This document shows, in pieces, positions 43,584 through 52,607 of a stretch of DNA of 64,000 nt. Origin of the DNA: an uncultured Spirochaetaceae bacterium (GTDB lineage: Bacteria; Spirochaetota; Spirochaetia; Sphaerochaetales; Sphaerochaetaceae); NCBI GenBank assembly GCA_944389025.1, contig CALXKU010000004.1, forward strand, positions 1 to 64,000, written 5' to 3'. The notes under the pieces are model-generated. The model saw only the letters and a list, made by a program, of their open reading frames with translations, was not told where the DNA came from and ran no database searches. Position 1 is the stretch's first letter, and each line of letters begins with the position of its first letter. The position numbers and the translations under genes are program-made.

Positions 43584-44256
43584 TGACCCATACAGAATCC
43601 TTGGCCTGAAGCCGGGAGCATCGGACGATGAGATAAAGCGGGCCTACAAGGAGATGGCGAAGAAATACCATCCGGACCTTAATGGCAACAGTCCGGAAGC
43701 CGCCGAAATGATGAAAAAGGTCAATGAGGCCTATGATATCCTAATTAACCATAAGAACACCTACTCTTCCTCATCGTCCTCATCATCAGGCTATCAGAAT
43801 GGGAATAGCTATGGCTACTCGCAAAGAGGCCCGTTCGAATGGTATACGGGATTCGGAGGACAGGGTTTCAATTTCGGTTTTGATGAGAATGACTTTTCTC
43901 GCCGTTACGGGATGGGACCATCTCTGAACAGGGCAAGAGCCCTTTATAACATGAGGGAATTCGGGCGCTGTCTTCAGGAGCTTTCGAGGATTCCCGTAGC
44001 AGAGAGGAATGCGGAGTGGTATTTCATATCATCACTGGCAAAGAGGAGCACTGGAAGCAATGCCGCAGCGAGGGAAGATATCGAGACAGCATGCCGCATG
44101 GATCCGTCAAATCAGGAATACAGGAGATACCGCGATTATTTCAATGACAGAAGCAGCCAGTATCAGAGTCAGAGAAGCTTCTACGGCCCTACATCAAGCA
44201 TCGTTGAATGCTGCCTCTCAATGCTCTTCTTCCGTTTCTGCTGCTGCATAATCTAA
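43573..44256 (+). CDS. J-domain (DnaJ-like) protein with cysteine-rich C-terminus
   Basis: A 227-residue protein. The J domain occupies about residues 5-60 (DPYRILGLKPGASDDEIKRA, catalytic HPD in KYHPDL) and would stimulate a DnaK ATPase. A serine-rich linker, a FGGQGFNFGF stretch and TPR-like helices follow. The last 20 residues are hydrophobic with five cysteines (VECC, then FRFCCCII), unusual for a J protein and possibly a membrane or lipid anchor. It has no zinc-finger domain, so it is not DnaJ itself. Its stop overlaps the convergent TetR stop. Confidence 0.88.
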   Translation: MMIDDPYRILGLKPGASDDEIKRAYKEMAKKYHPDLNGNSPEAAEMMKKVNEAYDILINHKNTYSSSSSSSSGYQNGNSYGYSQRGPFEWYTGFGGQGFNFGFDENDFSRRYGMGPSLNRARALYNMREFGRCLQELSRIPVAERNAEWYFISSLAKRSTGSNAAAREDIETACRMDPSNQEYRRYRDYFNDRSSQYQSQRSFYGPTSSIVECCLSMLFFRFCCCII

Positions 44257-44870
44257 GGGCGAGAGAACACCTCAAGGAACTCAAGGCTTCCCTTCGAGCT
44301 GAGAGATACCACCCTCGAGCAGAATGATGGAACCTCATCAAGGCGTAGAGGAATCTTTTCCAGCACCGAGTCATAATACACATCGAAAATACCGCAGAGC
44401 CAGAAATCGATAAGTGCTATCAGATTCTTCCTCATCCCCTTATCACTTATCTGGCTTAGAAGGTTGCTGCTCATGAAGTAACTGAAAATCTTATCCTTGT
44501 TGTTAGATAGATACTCATGTATGCCGGCAACCTTGAAAAGCATACGGTAATATGCGATATCGGAAATCAGGAATTCGGATATCTGACGGAAAATAGGCTG
44601 AGGATCCCTCATGACCTCATCAGGGGTATACCTGTTTAAAAGCGTCGTAAGCTCTGAGAACATGTCATCCTGGATTTTGAAAAGGACATCATGAGGGCTC
44701 TTGAAGTGGGCATAGAACGTACCTCTGTTGATATCGGCCTTTCTCACGATATCGGATACGGATATGCTCTCAAAAGCCTTCTCCTGCATCAGTTCAAGCA
44801 GCGCTCGCTTTATAAGCGTCTTACTTCTTATCGAACTCCTGTACTCAGCCTTCTTTCTTGTTTCTTCCAT
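44253..44870 (-). CDS. TetR/AcrR family regulator
   Basis: A 205-residue regulator. The N-terminal HTH lies at about residues 10-55 (IKRALLELMQEKAFESISVSDIVRKADINRGTFYAHF) and a helical ligand domain follows with the TetR_C-like region FLISDIAYYRMLFK. The ATG at 44870 is preferred over one 36 bases upstream. The gene overlaps the end of the HAD phosphatase gene on the same strand by 26 bases, so it is the third gene of the ilvA-HAD-tetR unit. Its target is unknown. Confidence 0.88.
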   Translation of the reverse strand: MEETRKKAEYRSSIRSKTLIKRALLELMQEKAFESISVSDIVRKADINRGTFYAHFKSPHDVLFKIQDDMFSELTTLLNRYTPDEVMRDPQPIFRQISEFLISDIAYYRMLFKVAGIHEYLSNNKDKIFSYFMSSNLLSQISDKGMRKNLIALIDFWLCGIFDVYYDSVLEKIPLRLDEVPSFCSRVVSLSSKGSLEFLEVFSRP

Positions 44871-45684
44871 CGTATGCACCACCACTGAGCGCGTAAAATA
44901 TGGCATTCTTTATGCCATCGTTCTCGACATCTGTCGTCACATAGTCCGCTACTTCCAGCAGATCGCTGCTGGAATTCCCCATGGCTATGCCAAGAGATGC
45001 ATACTCTACCATCTCTATGTCGTTAGATCCATCTCCGATTGCGACCGAGTCCTCTCTGGATGCACCATAATAAGAGAGCACTTTCTCTATTCCGGTAGCC
45101 TTGCTGACAGAGCTCATCACGATCTCCACCATGAGACGGGGAGGAAGGGAGACGGTATTGTTCACGACAGTGAATTCTGATCCTATCTCAGCTCTCACCC
45201 TATCCGTACCATAACCGTCCTCCGCACAGAGAATGAGGAGCTTCTTGATTTCCTCATCCTCAGGCACGTCCTCTGATAGAACAAGGCCATTAAGCTCTAC
45301 AAGACGGCCTATGTACTTCATTAACTGGCTCTTGAAGAACTCACCTGCCTCACGGCTTAAATACGTAGCGTTATCCGTCTGAGTCAGAACGTAGAATCCC
45401 CTATCCTTCAGGTATCTGAAAAGCTTATTGAACTTCTTTCTCTCTATATGCGCACTGTATATCCTCTTGCCATCAATCTCTATCGTCGCCCCCGCAGAGC
45501 ATATGTATCCATCGAACGCGATATTCTCGAATGCAGGCAACTCGGCAAGGGAGCGACCAGAGGCGATAAAACATTTAGATCCGAGGGCCTGCGCTGCCTT
45601 TATTGCATATACCGCGCTCTCGGGAACGCTCTTTCCGAAAGGAAGGAGTGTTCCATCCACATCGAAGAAAAAGTACTTAGACAC
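44845..45684 (-). CDS. HAD-superfamily (Cof-type) phosphatase
   Basis: A 279-residue HAD hydrolase with nucleophile motif FDVDGTLL (D8 and D10), motif II SGRS, a Cof-type cap and C-terminal motifs GDGSNDIEMVEYA and AMGNSS. Cof-type enzymes dephosphorylate sugar phosphates or cofactors; the substrate is unknown. The start is a GTG at 45684 that overlaps the ilvA stop (TAGTG), so it is coupled to threonine dehydratase translation. Confidence 0.9.
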   Translation of the reverse strand: MSKYFFFDVDGTLLPFGKSVPESAVYAIKAAQALGSKCFIASGRSLAELPAFENIAFDGYICSAGATIEIDGKRIYSAHIERKKFNKLFRYLKDRGFYVLTQTDNATYLSREAGEFFKSQLMKYIGRLVELNGLVLSEDVPEDEEIKKLLILCAEDGYGTDRVRAEIGSEFTVVNNTVSLPPRLMVEIVMSSVSKATGIEKVLSYYGASREDSVAIGDGSNDIEMVEYASLGIAMGNSSSDLLEVADYVTTDVENDGIKNAIFYALSGGAYDGRNKKEG

Positions 45685-46889
45685 TACGCAAGCTCCGCTA
45701 TGATATCATATCCGGCATTCTTAACCGCTTCTTTTATCTCTGAAACATGATGATGATCCCTAGTCTCGATCGTAAGACGGAGGGTACAGGAATTGAGATC
45801 CGTTCCGCTCCCGGCTTTCTCATGGAAAACACCGACCACATTTGCACCATGGCGGGCTACGATTGATGAAATCTCGGCAAGCTGTCCCGGCTTATCCTGG
45901 AGGGCGATTGTGAAATCAGCATAACGTCCCTCTCTTAAAAGAGCCCTGTTAATAACCCTGGAAAGAATTGTGACGTCTATATTCCCTCCGGATACAAGAC
46001 ATACGGTCTTCTTTCCTTTTATATCCACCTTATTGAACATGGCGGCGGCTACAGCGACAGCACCCGCACCTTCGGCGACAAGCTTCTGCTTCTCCATCAG
46101 ATCAAGAATCGCACATGCAACCTCATCGTCGGTAACGGTAACTACCTTATCCACATACTTCTCGACATAGCTGTATGTCAGCTCCCCCGGGCATTTCACC
46201 GCAATACCATCAGATACTGTTGATACGCTCTTGAGGGCTTCGATGTGATGGTGCTCAAGGGCATTCACCATGCTTGGAGCCCCTGCTGCCTGGACGCCAT
46301 AAACCTTCACCTCAGGTCGTAGCATCTTAAGCACATACGCAACTCCGGCAATAAGGCCTCCACCTCCCACCGGGACAATTACCACATCAACATCCGGAAG
46401 CTGGTTTAGAATTTCCAGTCCAAGAGTTCCCTGCCCGGCAATCACATCCTCATCATCGAAGGGATGGATCATTGTCTTTCCCGTCTCTTCGCAGATCTCA
46501 TGAGCCCGTACATAGGCATCATCATAGACCCCTTTTACAAGTTCAACGGTCGCCCCCAGACTCCTTGTGGCCTCGACCTTTGATATAGGCGCCCCTTCCG
46601 GAATGCAGATCACAGCCTCAATTCCCTGCCTTGATGCGGCAAGCGCAACCCCCTGGGCATGATTGCCGGCACTGCATGCGACAACCCCCTTCTTTTTCTG
46701 ATCTTCGGTCAGACGGCTCATCTTATAATAAGCTCCACGAAGCTTGAATGAGCCTGTCACCTGAAGGTTCTCCGTCTTAAGATAGACCTCGCTTTCAGGG
46801 AACATCTTCGGTGCCCTGATGAGGTCGGTACAGCGCGCCACCTGTCTTAATGTGAACGCGGCCTGGTATACAGTATCAAGTGTAAGCAT
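45684..46889 (-). CDS. ilvA: Threonine ammonia-lyase with C-terminal ACT domain
   Basis: A 401-residue PLP enzyme that converts threonine to 2-oxobutanoate and ammonia. The PLP lysine is K49 in GSFKLRGA; SAGNHAQG binds the substrate carboxylate and VPVGGGGLIAG the phosphate. Residues from about 325 form one ACT domain (DFTIALQDKPGQLAEISS), as in the short biosynthetic or TdcB-like forms. No ribosome binding site precedes the ATG. A promoter ends six bases upstream, so the mRNA is probably leaderless. It heads the unit with the HAD and TetR genes. Confidence 0.92.
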   Translation of the reverse strand: MLTLDTVYQAAFTLRQVARCTDLIRAPKMFPESEVYLKTENLQVTGSFKLRGAYYKMSRLTEDQKKKGVVACSAGNHAQGVALAASRQGIEAVICIPEGAPISKVEATRSLGATVELVKGVYDDAYVRAHEICEETGKTMIHPFDDEDVIAGQGTLGLEILNQLPDVDVVIVPVGGGGLIAGVAYVLKMLRPEVKVYGVQAAGAPSMVNALEHHHIEALKSVSTVSDGIAVKCPGELTYSYVEKYVDKVVTVTDDEVACAILDLMEKQKLVAEGAGAVAVAAAMFNKVDIKGKKTVCLVSGGNIDVTILSRVINRALLREGRYADFTIALQDKPGQLAEISSIVARHGANVVGVFHEKAGSGTDLNSCTLRLTIETRDHHHVSEIKEAVKNAGYDIIAELA

Positions 46890-46895
46890 AGGAAA

Positions 46896-46924
46896 ATCAT
46901 ACTCCCAAGAATTAAGATAATCAA
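46896..46924 (-). promoter_or_regulatory. ilvA promoter, leaderless start
   Basis: On the minus strand -35 TTGATT (46924-46919), a 17-base spacer and -10 TATGAT (46901-46896) are followed six bases later by the ilvA ATG. The predicted first base is the A of the start codon. Confidence 0.6.
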
Positions 46925-47017
46925 TTAAGAGGGAAATCCATTTCTAGACACTTTGCAATCTTTTGTGCAGTAGCAAAACATTATGTTTGCATTTTGTCTT
47001 ATTATAAGGTATTTTCT

Positions 47018-47023
47018 TATAAT
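47018..47023 (+). promoter_or_regulatory. Candidate metK -10 box
   Basis: A consensus TATAAT at 47018-47023, with TTGTCT 18 bases upstream (46994-46999), would give a leader of about 11 bases containing GGAAAAAG before the metK ATG. No SAM riboswitch fits in so short a leader. Confidence 0.45.
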
Positions 47024-47040
47024 CGATAAGGAAAAAGCAA

Positions 47041-48192
47041 ATGAGAAAACTATTTTCGTCCGAATCGGTCACCTGTGGCCATCCGGATAAGGTATGCGAC
47101 CAGATTGCAGATGCCATTCTGGACGCGCTCCTGGAAAAAGATCCTTCATCCCGCGTAGCGTGCGAGGTAATCGCAGAACCGGGAAGGGTTCATATCATGG
47201 GAGAGATAACAAGCAAGGCTTCAGTAGACTATAAGGAGATTGCAAGGTCCGTAATCCGCGGCATTGGATATACCGATGAGAAGCTGGGATTCACCGACAA
47301 GTGTGAGATAACAGAGACCATCCATGCACAGAGCCCGGATATCTCCATGGGCGTCGATTCCTCATTTGATGAGAAGGATTCAAGCGGTGCAGGGGACCAG
47401 GGAATCATGTTCGGCTATGCCATCGATGAGACGGAGGAGGAAATGCCACTTGCAATATCTCTTGCAAGAAAACTTACCGCCCTCCTTACAGAAAAAAGAG
47501 AAAGCGGAGAGTTGCCGTATCTTAGACCGGACGGAAAAAGCCAAGTAACAATCGAGTACGATGGACGGGATGTGAAAAGAATTGAAGCCGTCGTCGTCTC
47601 TGCACAGCATGATGAGGAGATTTCCCTTGATAAACTCAGGGAGGACATAAAGGAGAAGATCATACTTGAAGGCCTTCCTAAGGAGCTGATTGATGAGAAT
47701 ACGAAATTCTATATCAACCCGACAGGACGCTTCGTGCTCGGAGGGCCTGCGGCGGATACCGGGCTGACAGGAAGGAAGCTCATCGTCGACACTTACGGAA
47801 GCAAAGCTCACCATGGTGGTGGAGCATTCTCAGGAAAGGACCCTTCAAAGGTTGACAGAAGTGCCGCCTATGCTCTTAGAAACATTGCAAAGTCAATCGT
47901 CAGGAGCGGAACCGCGAGAGAGGCTGAGCTTCAGATCGCATACGCCATAGGAGTCGCAAAACCCGTATCTCTCGAACTCGATACATTCGGCACAGCGAAG
48001 GTAAGCGAGGAAGAGATTCTCAAGGTTGTTGAAAAGCACTATGATCTGCGCCCCGATGCGATCATAAAGAGATTCAGCCTGAGGAATCCCCAGTATCTGG
48101 CCACTTCAAAAACCGGGCACTTCGGTGTTCCTTCCTATGCTTGGGAAAAGGTTGACGAATCCTTCATAGAGGATTTAAAGAAACTTGTTTAA
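47041..48192 (+). CDS. metK: S-adenosylmethionine synthetase
   Basis: A 383-residue enzyme that makes S-adenosylmethionine from methionine and ATP. It has the N-terminal ESVTCGHPDKVCDQIADAILDA (ATP-binding His14), GAGDQGIMFGYA near residue 118 and the P-loop-like GGGAFSGKDPSKVDRSAAY near 258. All three repeated domains are present and the length is standard. AAGGAAAAAG precedes the ATG. A strong terminator follows, so it is a single-gene unit. Confidence 0.97.
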   Translation: MRKLFSSESVTCGHPDKVCDQIADAILDALLEKDPSSRVACEVIAEPGRVHIMGEITSKASVDYKEIARSVIRGIGYTDEKLGFTDKCEITETIHAQSPDISMGVDSSFDEKDSSGAGDQGIMFGYAIDETEEEMPLAISLARKLTALLTEKRESGELPYLRPDGKSQVTIEYDGRDVKRIEAVVVSAQHDEEISLDKLREDIKEKIILEGLPKELIDENTKFYINPTGRFVLGGPAADTGLTGRKLIVDTYGSKAHHGGGAFSGKDPSKVDRSAAYALRNIAKSIVRSGTAREAELQIAYAIGVAKPVSLELDTFGTAKVSEEEILKVVEKHYDLRPDAIIKRFSLRNPQYLATSKTGHFGVPSYAWEKVDESFIEDLKKLV

Positions 48193-48198
48193 GGAAAT

Positions 48199-48230
48199 CC
48201 CTTCAGCCAAAAACTGAAGGGTTTGTTTTT
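48199..48230 (+). terminator. Terminator of metK
   Basis: CCCTTCAG (48199-48206) pairs with CTGAAGGG (48214-48221), followed by TTTGTTTTT. It lies seven bases after the stop codon. Confidence 0.9.
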
Positions 48231-48231
48231 C

Positions 48232-49086
48232 TCAGAACGTAAGGCCCATATGGATGCCAGCACTATGCATGTTTATACCGCTTCCATCCTTTGCAAAGAA
48301 ATATTTGAAGTTATATGAGAGTCCCATGTGGAACATTCTTCCAAAATATCTGTCAAGAGAAAGACCGGCAAGGGTATAGGCACCGCATGGTTTCCCAGAA
48401 ATTTCGAAAAGAGTTGGAACAGATGCGTTCAGGGCACTGATTCCACCACCTGCAAGCACATTAAGCTCGACAGATGGGGCTACAATGAAGCTAAAAGCAA
48501 TGGAGAGATCGGCATAGAGCCCCTTATCAAGATCGGCAAAGCCCCTACCCTCTGTAAATGATGTTATGATATTCCCATTCTCAGGAACGAAAGAGGCACC
48601 TGTCCTCAATCCAAGTCCAAGACCGAACCAAGATGTGGGAGAATATATGTTCTTAAAGTCGAGAGCCACTCCGCCATATGGAGCCACGTTCAGGCTTTCC
48701 AGATAGAACATGTCGGCACCGACATCAAGGGTGAGCGAAAACTCGAAAACCCTTGGACGGAGCATATCGGGAGCACTGGTTATGTTCGCGCTTATCTCGG
48801 CTTTCTCCGGCTCATCCTCCTCTGGCACATATGTCGCGATTCCAGAAGGACTCCAGGATAAACCATCCCTGGAGAGTTGAACGTACAGTGTCGTATCAGG
48901 GGCTACGTTATCCAGCGTCAGGCTGGTGACGGAGCTTGGCACATATGTCCAGTTCTCACCGATCTCAGTATCCAGCTGATAGCGGAAACCATACGTATCC
49001 TCATACGGGCTGGACCAGGTCCATGTTACGCTGTAGACAGAAAGCGCAGTAAGAATAACAAGCATAAAAACAGCAATCCGTTTCAT
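48232..49086 (-). CDS. Exported protein, probable outer-membrane beta-barrel
   Basis: A 284-residue protein with a signal sequence of about 20 residues. Residues 20-110 are beta-rich (TWTWSSPYED, then fibronectin-like TLYVQLSRDGLSW). From residue 115 alternating hydrophobic strands (FEFSLTLDVGADMFYLESLNVAPYGGVALDF) run to a terminal HMGLTF, ending in the aromatic residue typical of outer-membrane proteins. It resembles small spirochaete outer-membrane proteins, but I cannot name it. The ATG at 49086 follows AAGGA by eight bases. It overlaps the upstream membrane-protein gene's end. Confidence 0.72.
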   Translation of the reverse strand: MKRIAVFMLVILTALSVYSVTWTWSSPYEDTYGFRYQLDTEIGENWTYVPSSVTSLTLDNVAPDTTLYVQLSRDGLSWSPSGIATYVPEEDEPEKAEISANITSAPDMLRPRVFEFSLTLDVGADMFYLESLNVAPYGGVALDFKNIYSPTSWFGLGLGLRTGASFVPENGNIITSFTEGRGFADLDKGLYADLSIAFSFIVAPSVELNVLAGGGISALNASVPTLFEISGKPCGAYTLAGLSLDRYFGRMFHMGLSYNFKYFFAKDGSGINMHSAGIHMGLTF

Positions 49087-49088
49087 TT

Positions 49089-49913
49089 TCATTCCTTTTC
49101 TCCTTCATCATCCCAGGTAAGAATGAATTTTCTGAAAAAATGTCCTTTCGACTTCCCTGTAAGATAGAAAAACCCGAACAGGGAATAAGTTACGGAACCG
49201 ATGAACGTTACCGCAAGATCTTTCATGGTATCATACAGTCCGATATCCAAGTATCCGCCAATGGGAAGAGGAGCGCCATTGACTGACACATTTTCCACAT
49301 CCCATACATGCACTACCCTCCCAAGATTCTCAGGATCCAGGGTTACAGAGTGTATTGAACTTACTATGCTATCTTTCTGCATGTCCAGGAAGAAGAAATA
49401 ATCCATCATGCACTCGAAGAACTCCCAGAGGACTCCGATCATCATGGAAAAGCAGAAAGAGAACAGACAGACGAAGAATGGGGAGAGACTGAGATTGCGT
49501 GAGCTGCGGTTCATGAGTTCGACGATTGAGAAGCCCACTGCCGCCGTAAGGAAACCTGTCAGGGTATGCAGAGCCGTATCCCAGCCAGGATACTTCGTAT
49601 AATAAGAGCTTATTTCTCCCAGAATTTCAGCGGAGAAAACCATGACGATTACGATAATCTCAAGAGTGTTTGGAATCTCAATTTTGAGCCTATGCTCTAT
49701 GATACTTGGAATCGTAAGCAATATGAGTGTCAGCACGCAGAGAAAGACATTGTAATAGTTGCCGTTGAGGCACTGCAGGACAAGAACGGCGATGACGGAG
49801 AAGCGGAGGAGGAAATAGACGAAAAGGAGGACAGGCTCCTTTTCAAGGCGTTTTCTCAACCCCGCCATCCTGCCCCCTCTTCCCCTATCTTTCTTTTTGC
49901 CAGTCCGTCTCAT
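49089..49913 (-). CDS. YjdF/DUF2238-like integral membrane protein
   Basis: A 274-residue protein with about seven hydrophobic segments and a very basic N-terminus. DTALHTLTGFLTAAVGFSIVE near residue 110 and GVLWEFFECMMDYFF near 160 match the DUF2238 (YjdF-like) pattern of conserved acidic and histidine residues within helices. Function is unknown. GGGGAG precedes the ATG. The downstream barrel-like gene starts at its stop codon, so the two are coupled. Confidence 0.75.
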   Translation of the reverse strand: MRRTGKKKDRGRGGRMAGLRKRLEKEPVLLFVYFLLRFSVIAVLVLQCLNGNYYNVFLCVLTLILLTIPSIIEHRLKIEIPNTLEIIVIVMVFSAEILGEISSYYTKYPGWDTALHTLTGFLTAAVGFSIVELMNRSSRNLSLSPFFVCLFSFCFSMMIGVLWEFFECMMDYFFFLDMQKDSIVSSIHSVTLDPENLGRVVHVWDVENVSVNGAPLPIGGYLDIGLYDTMKDLAVTFIGSVTYSLFGFFYLTGKSKGHFFRKFILTWDDEGEKE

Positions 49914-49985
49914 TTTTCTCCCCTACCCTGAAAAGATGAATTTGAATATATTATTAATTATAAGTGACAAAATGAGGAGGACAAA

Positions 49986-51296
49986 GTGTCAGATACGATA
50001 AAAAACTACATAGACTTCATCTCCGAGAATAAGACGGAGAGGGAATGTGTCAAAAGTACGATCCGCCTAGCAGAGAAAGCCGGATACAGGAATATAGAGG
50101 ACCATGAGACCCTTAGAGCGGGGGATAAGGTATACATGCCGGTATACGGGAAATCGATCGTCCTTTTTGAGCTCGGAACCAATCCAATAGAGGAAGGGAT
50201 GAACATCCTTTGCGCTCATATCGATTCCCCGAGGCTGGATCTGAAGATGAAGCCTCTTTACGAGAAGAACGGCATCGTATACCTCAACACGCACTACTAT
50301 GGTGGGATAAAAAAATATCAGTGGGTCACAATGCCACTTGCAATTCACGGTGTGATCGCGAAGAAAGACGGCTCATTAATAGAGGTGAGGATGGGTGAAG
50401 AGGATGATGAGAGCACATTCGCCATTTCAGATATACTTCCTCATATCGCTCAGGAGCAGATGAAGAAAAGTGCGAGCGAATTCATCCCGGGGGAGAGCCT
50501 TGATCTCGTACTTGCCCTCAACAGGGAAGATGAGAAGGATGCGGGAAAGAAAGCGGTTCTCGATATCCTCAAGGAAAGATACGGGATATGCGAGGATGAC
50601 TTCCTCTCGGCAGAGCTTGAGGTGGTACCAGCAGGAAAGGCGAAATACCTCGGACTAAGAAAGGATATGGTGATCGGGTACGGACAGGATGACAGGGTCT
50701 GCGCATATACGAGCCTTGAAGCATCCCTTGAGCATGATAGTGCGAAAAGGACATGCTGCTGCCTGCTAGTAGATAAGGAGGAAATCGGCTCGGTCGGTGC
50801 TACCGGAATGAACAGTCTTCTGCTTGAGAACGCACTCTCCGAACTCCTTTCAAGATTCGGCGGCTATGATGCGATAAGGGCACGCAGAACGCTTAGAAAC
50901 TCATACATGCTCTCAAGCGACGTAAACAGCGCACTGGATCCCCTTAACATGGAACTGTACGACGAGGAGAACTCATCCAGGCTTGGAGGAGGTATCGTAT
51001 TCAACAAATATACCGGTTCCGGCGGAAAGAGCGGAGCAAGCGATGCGAATGCGGAGTATATCGCAAAGCTGAGAAAGGCCATGGATGATCACGGCATCAC
51101 ATTCCAGATGGCCGACATGGCAAAAGTTGATGTCGGAGGAGGCGGTACTATTGCGAAATTCGCAGCCTGGTACGGCATGAGCGTGATAGACTCAGGAGTG
51201 TCAGTACTTAGCATGCACGCACCGTTCGAGATCACATCGACATTCGACATTGAGATGGCAAAGAAGGCTTACACCGCATTCCTAGACTTGGAATAA
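49986..51296 (+). CDS. M18 family aminopeptidase
   Basis: A 436-residue M18 zinc aminopeptidase of the ApeA/Lap type. It has CAHIDSPRLDLKMKP near residue 77, HYYGGIKKYQW near 102, DKEEIGSVGATGM near 260 (catalytic glutamates) and SMHAPFEITS near 415 as last metal histidine. It probably removes N-terminal residues from peptides in the cytosol. The start is a GTG at 49986 behind a strong GAGGAGG. It faces the YjdF-like gene across a 72-bp divergent region. Confidence 0.94.
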   Translation: MSDTIKNYIDFISENKTERECVKSTIRLAEKAGYRNIEDHETLRAGDKVYMPVYGKSIVLFELGTNPIEEGMNILCAHIDSPRLDLKMKPLYEKNGIVYLNTHYYGGIKKYQWVTMPLAIHGVIAKKDGSLIEVRMGEEDDESTFAISDILPHIAQEQMKKSASEFIPGESLDLVLALNREDEKDAGKKAVLDILKERYGICEDDFLSAELEVVPAGKAKYLGLRKDMVIGYGQDDRVCAYTSLEASLEHDSAKRTCCCLLVDKEEIGSVGATGMNSLLLENALSELLSRFGGYDAIRARRTLRNSYMLSSDVNSALDPLNMELYDEENSSRLGGGIVFNKYTGSGGKSGASDANAEYIAKLRKAMDDHGITFQMADMAKVDVGGGGTIAKFAAWYGMSVIDSGVSVLSMHAPFEITSTFDIEMAKKAYTAFLDLE

Positions 51297-51339
51297 GGCA
51301 CAAAAGGCTTCCCGGAGAAGAGCAGCTCCGTGGAAGCTT

Positions 51340-52317
51340 TCATTTTTTCAGAGCACCACTCCTTCCAAGCAGAAGGCCAAGAGCCTCTCTTACAAACGGG
51401 TAATGCCTTTCCTTATTATTTGCACTGTAATAGCAGTACCAGGTATTCTCACTCTCCATGTATTTCAAATCGGCACTTGTGATAGCCCTGCTTGCGAATC
51501 CCTCCTCGCTCTGGCTATGCATCACCCTTACAGTTTCAAAATTAAGCGCATCCGTGCTCTTTAAAAGTAGCATCAGAGAACGGGAACGGTTACGCTGCCT
51601 ATCGTACACGTAGGAACATTCAACGGCACAGACGGCATCAGAGCATGGGAATATCCTCACGGATCCAGTTGCAAGGCTGCGGTATGGCCCGTCCGGTTCT
51701 ATCTCAAGCACGCATTTGTTTCTCACCTTGTAAGGTCCTTCTATGAAATCCGATTCAGCATACATGAGCCTGACCGAAGTTTTCTGCCCCGTATCGAACA
51801 TGCGCGCCTCCCCTGCTCCGAAATACAGGATATACCGCCCCTGCCATGATATTAGCTGAGGCCTCGAGACCCGGCACGGCCCCATTCTGTACGATGATGA
51901 GGAGACCCTGGAAGCATCAAGAATCGGCCTTGGCTCAGACCAGTGAAAAAGATCTTCGGAGGAAGAGAGATATATGCGGCTCGCGTTCTTTGTCACATCC
52001 TTGTCCCTCTTCTCAAAATCATGACGCTCGAAAAGCATATGATAGACTCCCGACTCACGGTAAATGAAAGGAGAATGGGCCCTGAGGAATACCACCTTTC
52101 CTGCCATCTTCCAATTCAGCCCGCTAAGGGATGTATAGTGGTGTATGCCAAGCCAGGTATGGCAGAAAAGATGCCATTTGCCATCGGGGCTTTCGGATGG
52201 GAGCAGTATGCTTGGATCGCTGAGACGGGGAAGATACCATCTGCTTTTCTCGACATAAGTATCATTGAATGAGTACCATGACGTGCTCTCAAGGAGGGAT
52301 GAAGGATAGTATCTCAT
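51340..52317 (-). CDS. Five-bladed beta-propeller glycosidase-like protein (GH43/GH130 type)
   Basis: A 325-residue protein without a signal sequence. Repeated segments such as RLSDPSILLPSE near residue 32, HSPFIYRESGVYHMLFERHD near 82 and SRPQLISWQGRYILYFGAGEA near 150 have the blade pattern of GH43, GH32 and GH130 enzymes. The DP in LSDPS and the glutamate in FERHD fit catalytic positions, but no family can be fixed. The ATG at 52317 overlaps the stop of the small membrane-protein gene (TGATG) behind AGGGAG, so it is coupled to the lspA unit. It could act on intracellular oligosaccharides. Confidence 0.7.
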   Translation of the reverse strand: MRYYPSSLLESTSWYSFNDTYVEKSRWYLPRLSDPSILLPSESPDGKWHLFCHTWLGIHHYTSLSGLNWKMAGKVVFLRAHSPFIYRESGVYHMLFERHDFEKRDKDVTKNASRIYLSSSEDLFHWSEPRPILDASRVSSSSYRMGPCRVSRPQLISWQGRYILYFGAGEARMFDTGQKTSVRLMYAESDFIEGPYKVRNKCVLEIEPDGPYRSLATGSVRIFPCSDAVCAVECSYVYDRQRNRSRSLMLLLKSTDALNFETVRVMHSQSEEGFASRAITSADLKYMESENTWYCYYSANNKERHYPFVREALGLLLGRSGALKK

Positions 52318-52607
52318 CACTCCCTGTTGTCCCTTCTGTTCTTTCGCGGGGTAAGAATTGGATCGAGTCTGTTTTCAAGATCGAATTTCTTCGTCGCCCA
52401 CTTTATAAGCTTAGAATATATTGAGAATGAGAGTATTATCGATAAAAGAAAGACTACAAGTATTCCGATTGAATATGTGTTCGGGTTGCCTGCGAAAGGC
52501 AGGAGAGAAAGGATCACGATTCCTGCAACAAGAAACAAAAGCAGGAGCAGTATGTTGACGACGGTCGCAACTGCCATGAAAAGAATTGAATTAGCTTTTT
52601 TGTTCAT
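52317..52607 (-). CDS. Small two-helix membrane protein
   Basis: A 96-residue protein with two hydrophobic helices (about residues 8-32 and 43-63) and a basic C-terminal tail (RKNRRDNRE). I do not recognise a family with confidence; similar small proteins sit next to lspA in spirochaetes. The ATG at 52607 lies inside the 3' end of lspA behind AAAGGGAATA. Both ends overlap neighbouring genes, so it is in the nif3-lspA unit. Confidence 0.7.
   Translation of the reverse strand: MNKKANSILFMAVATVVNILLLLLFLVAGIVILSLLPFAGNPNTYSIGILVVFLLSIILSFSIYSKLIKWATKKFDLENRLDPILTPRKNRRDNRE

Noticed and set aside
46890-47040. SAM riboswitch upstream of metK
   Set aside because: The 151-bp gap holds the ilvA promoter and a -10 box only about 17 bases before the metK ATG. 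There is no room for or sign of the conserved SAM aptamer helices.
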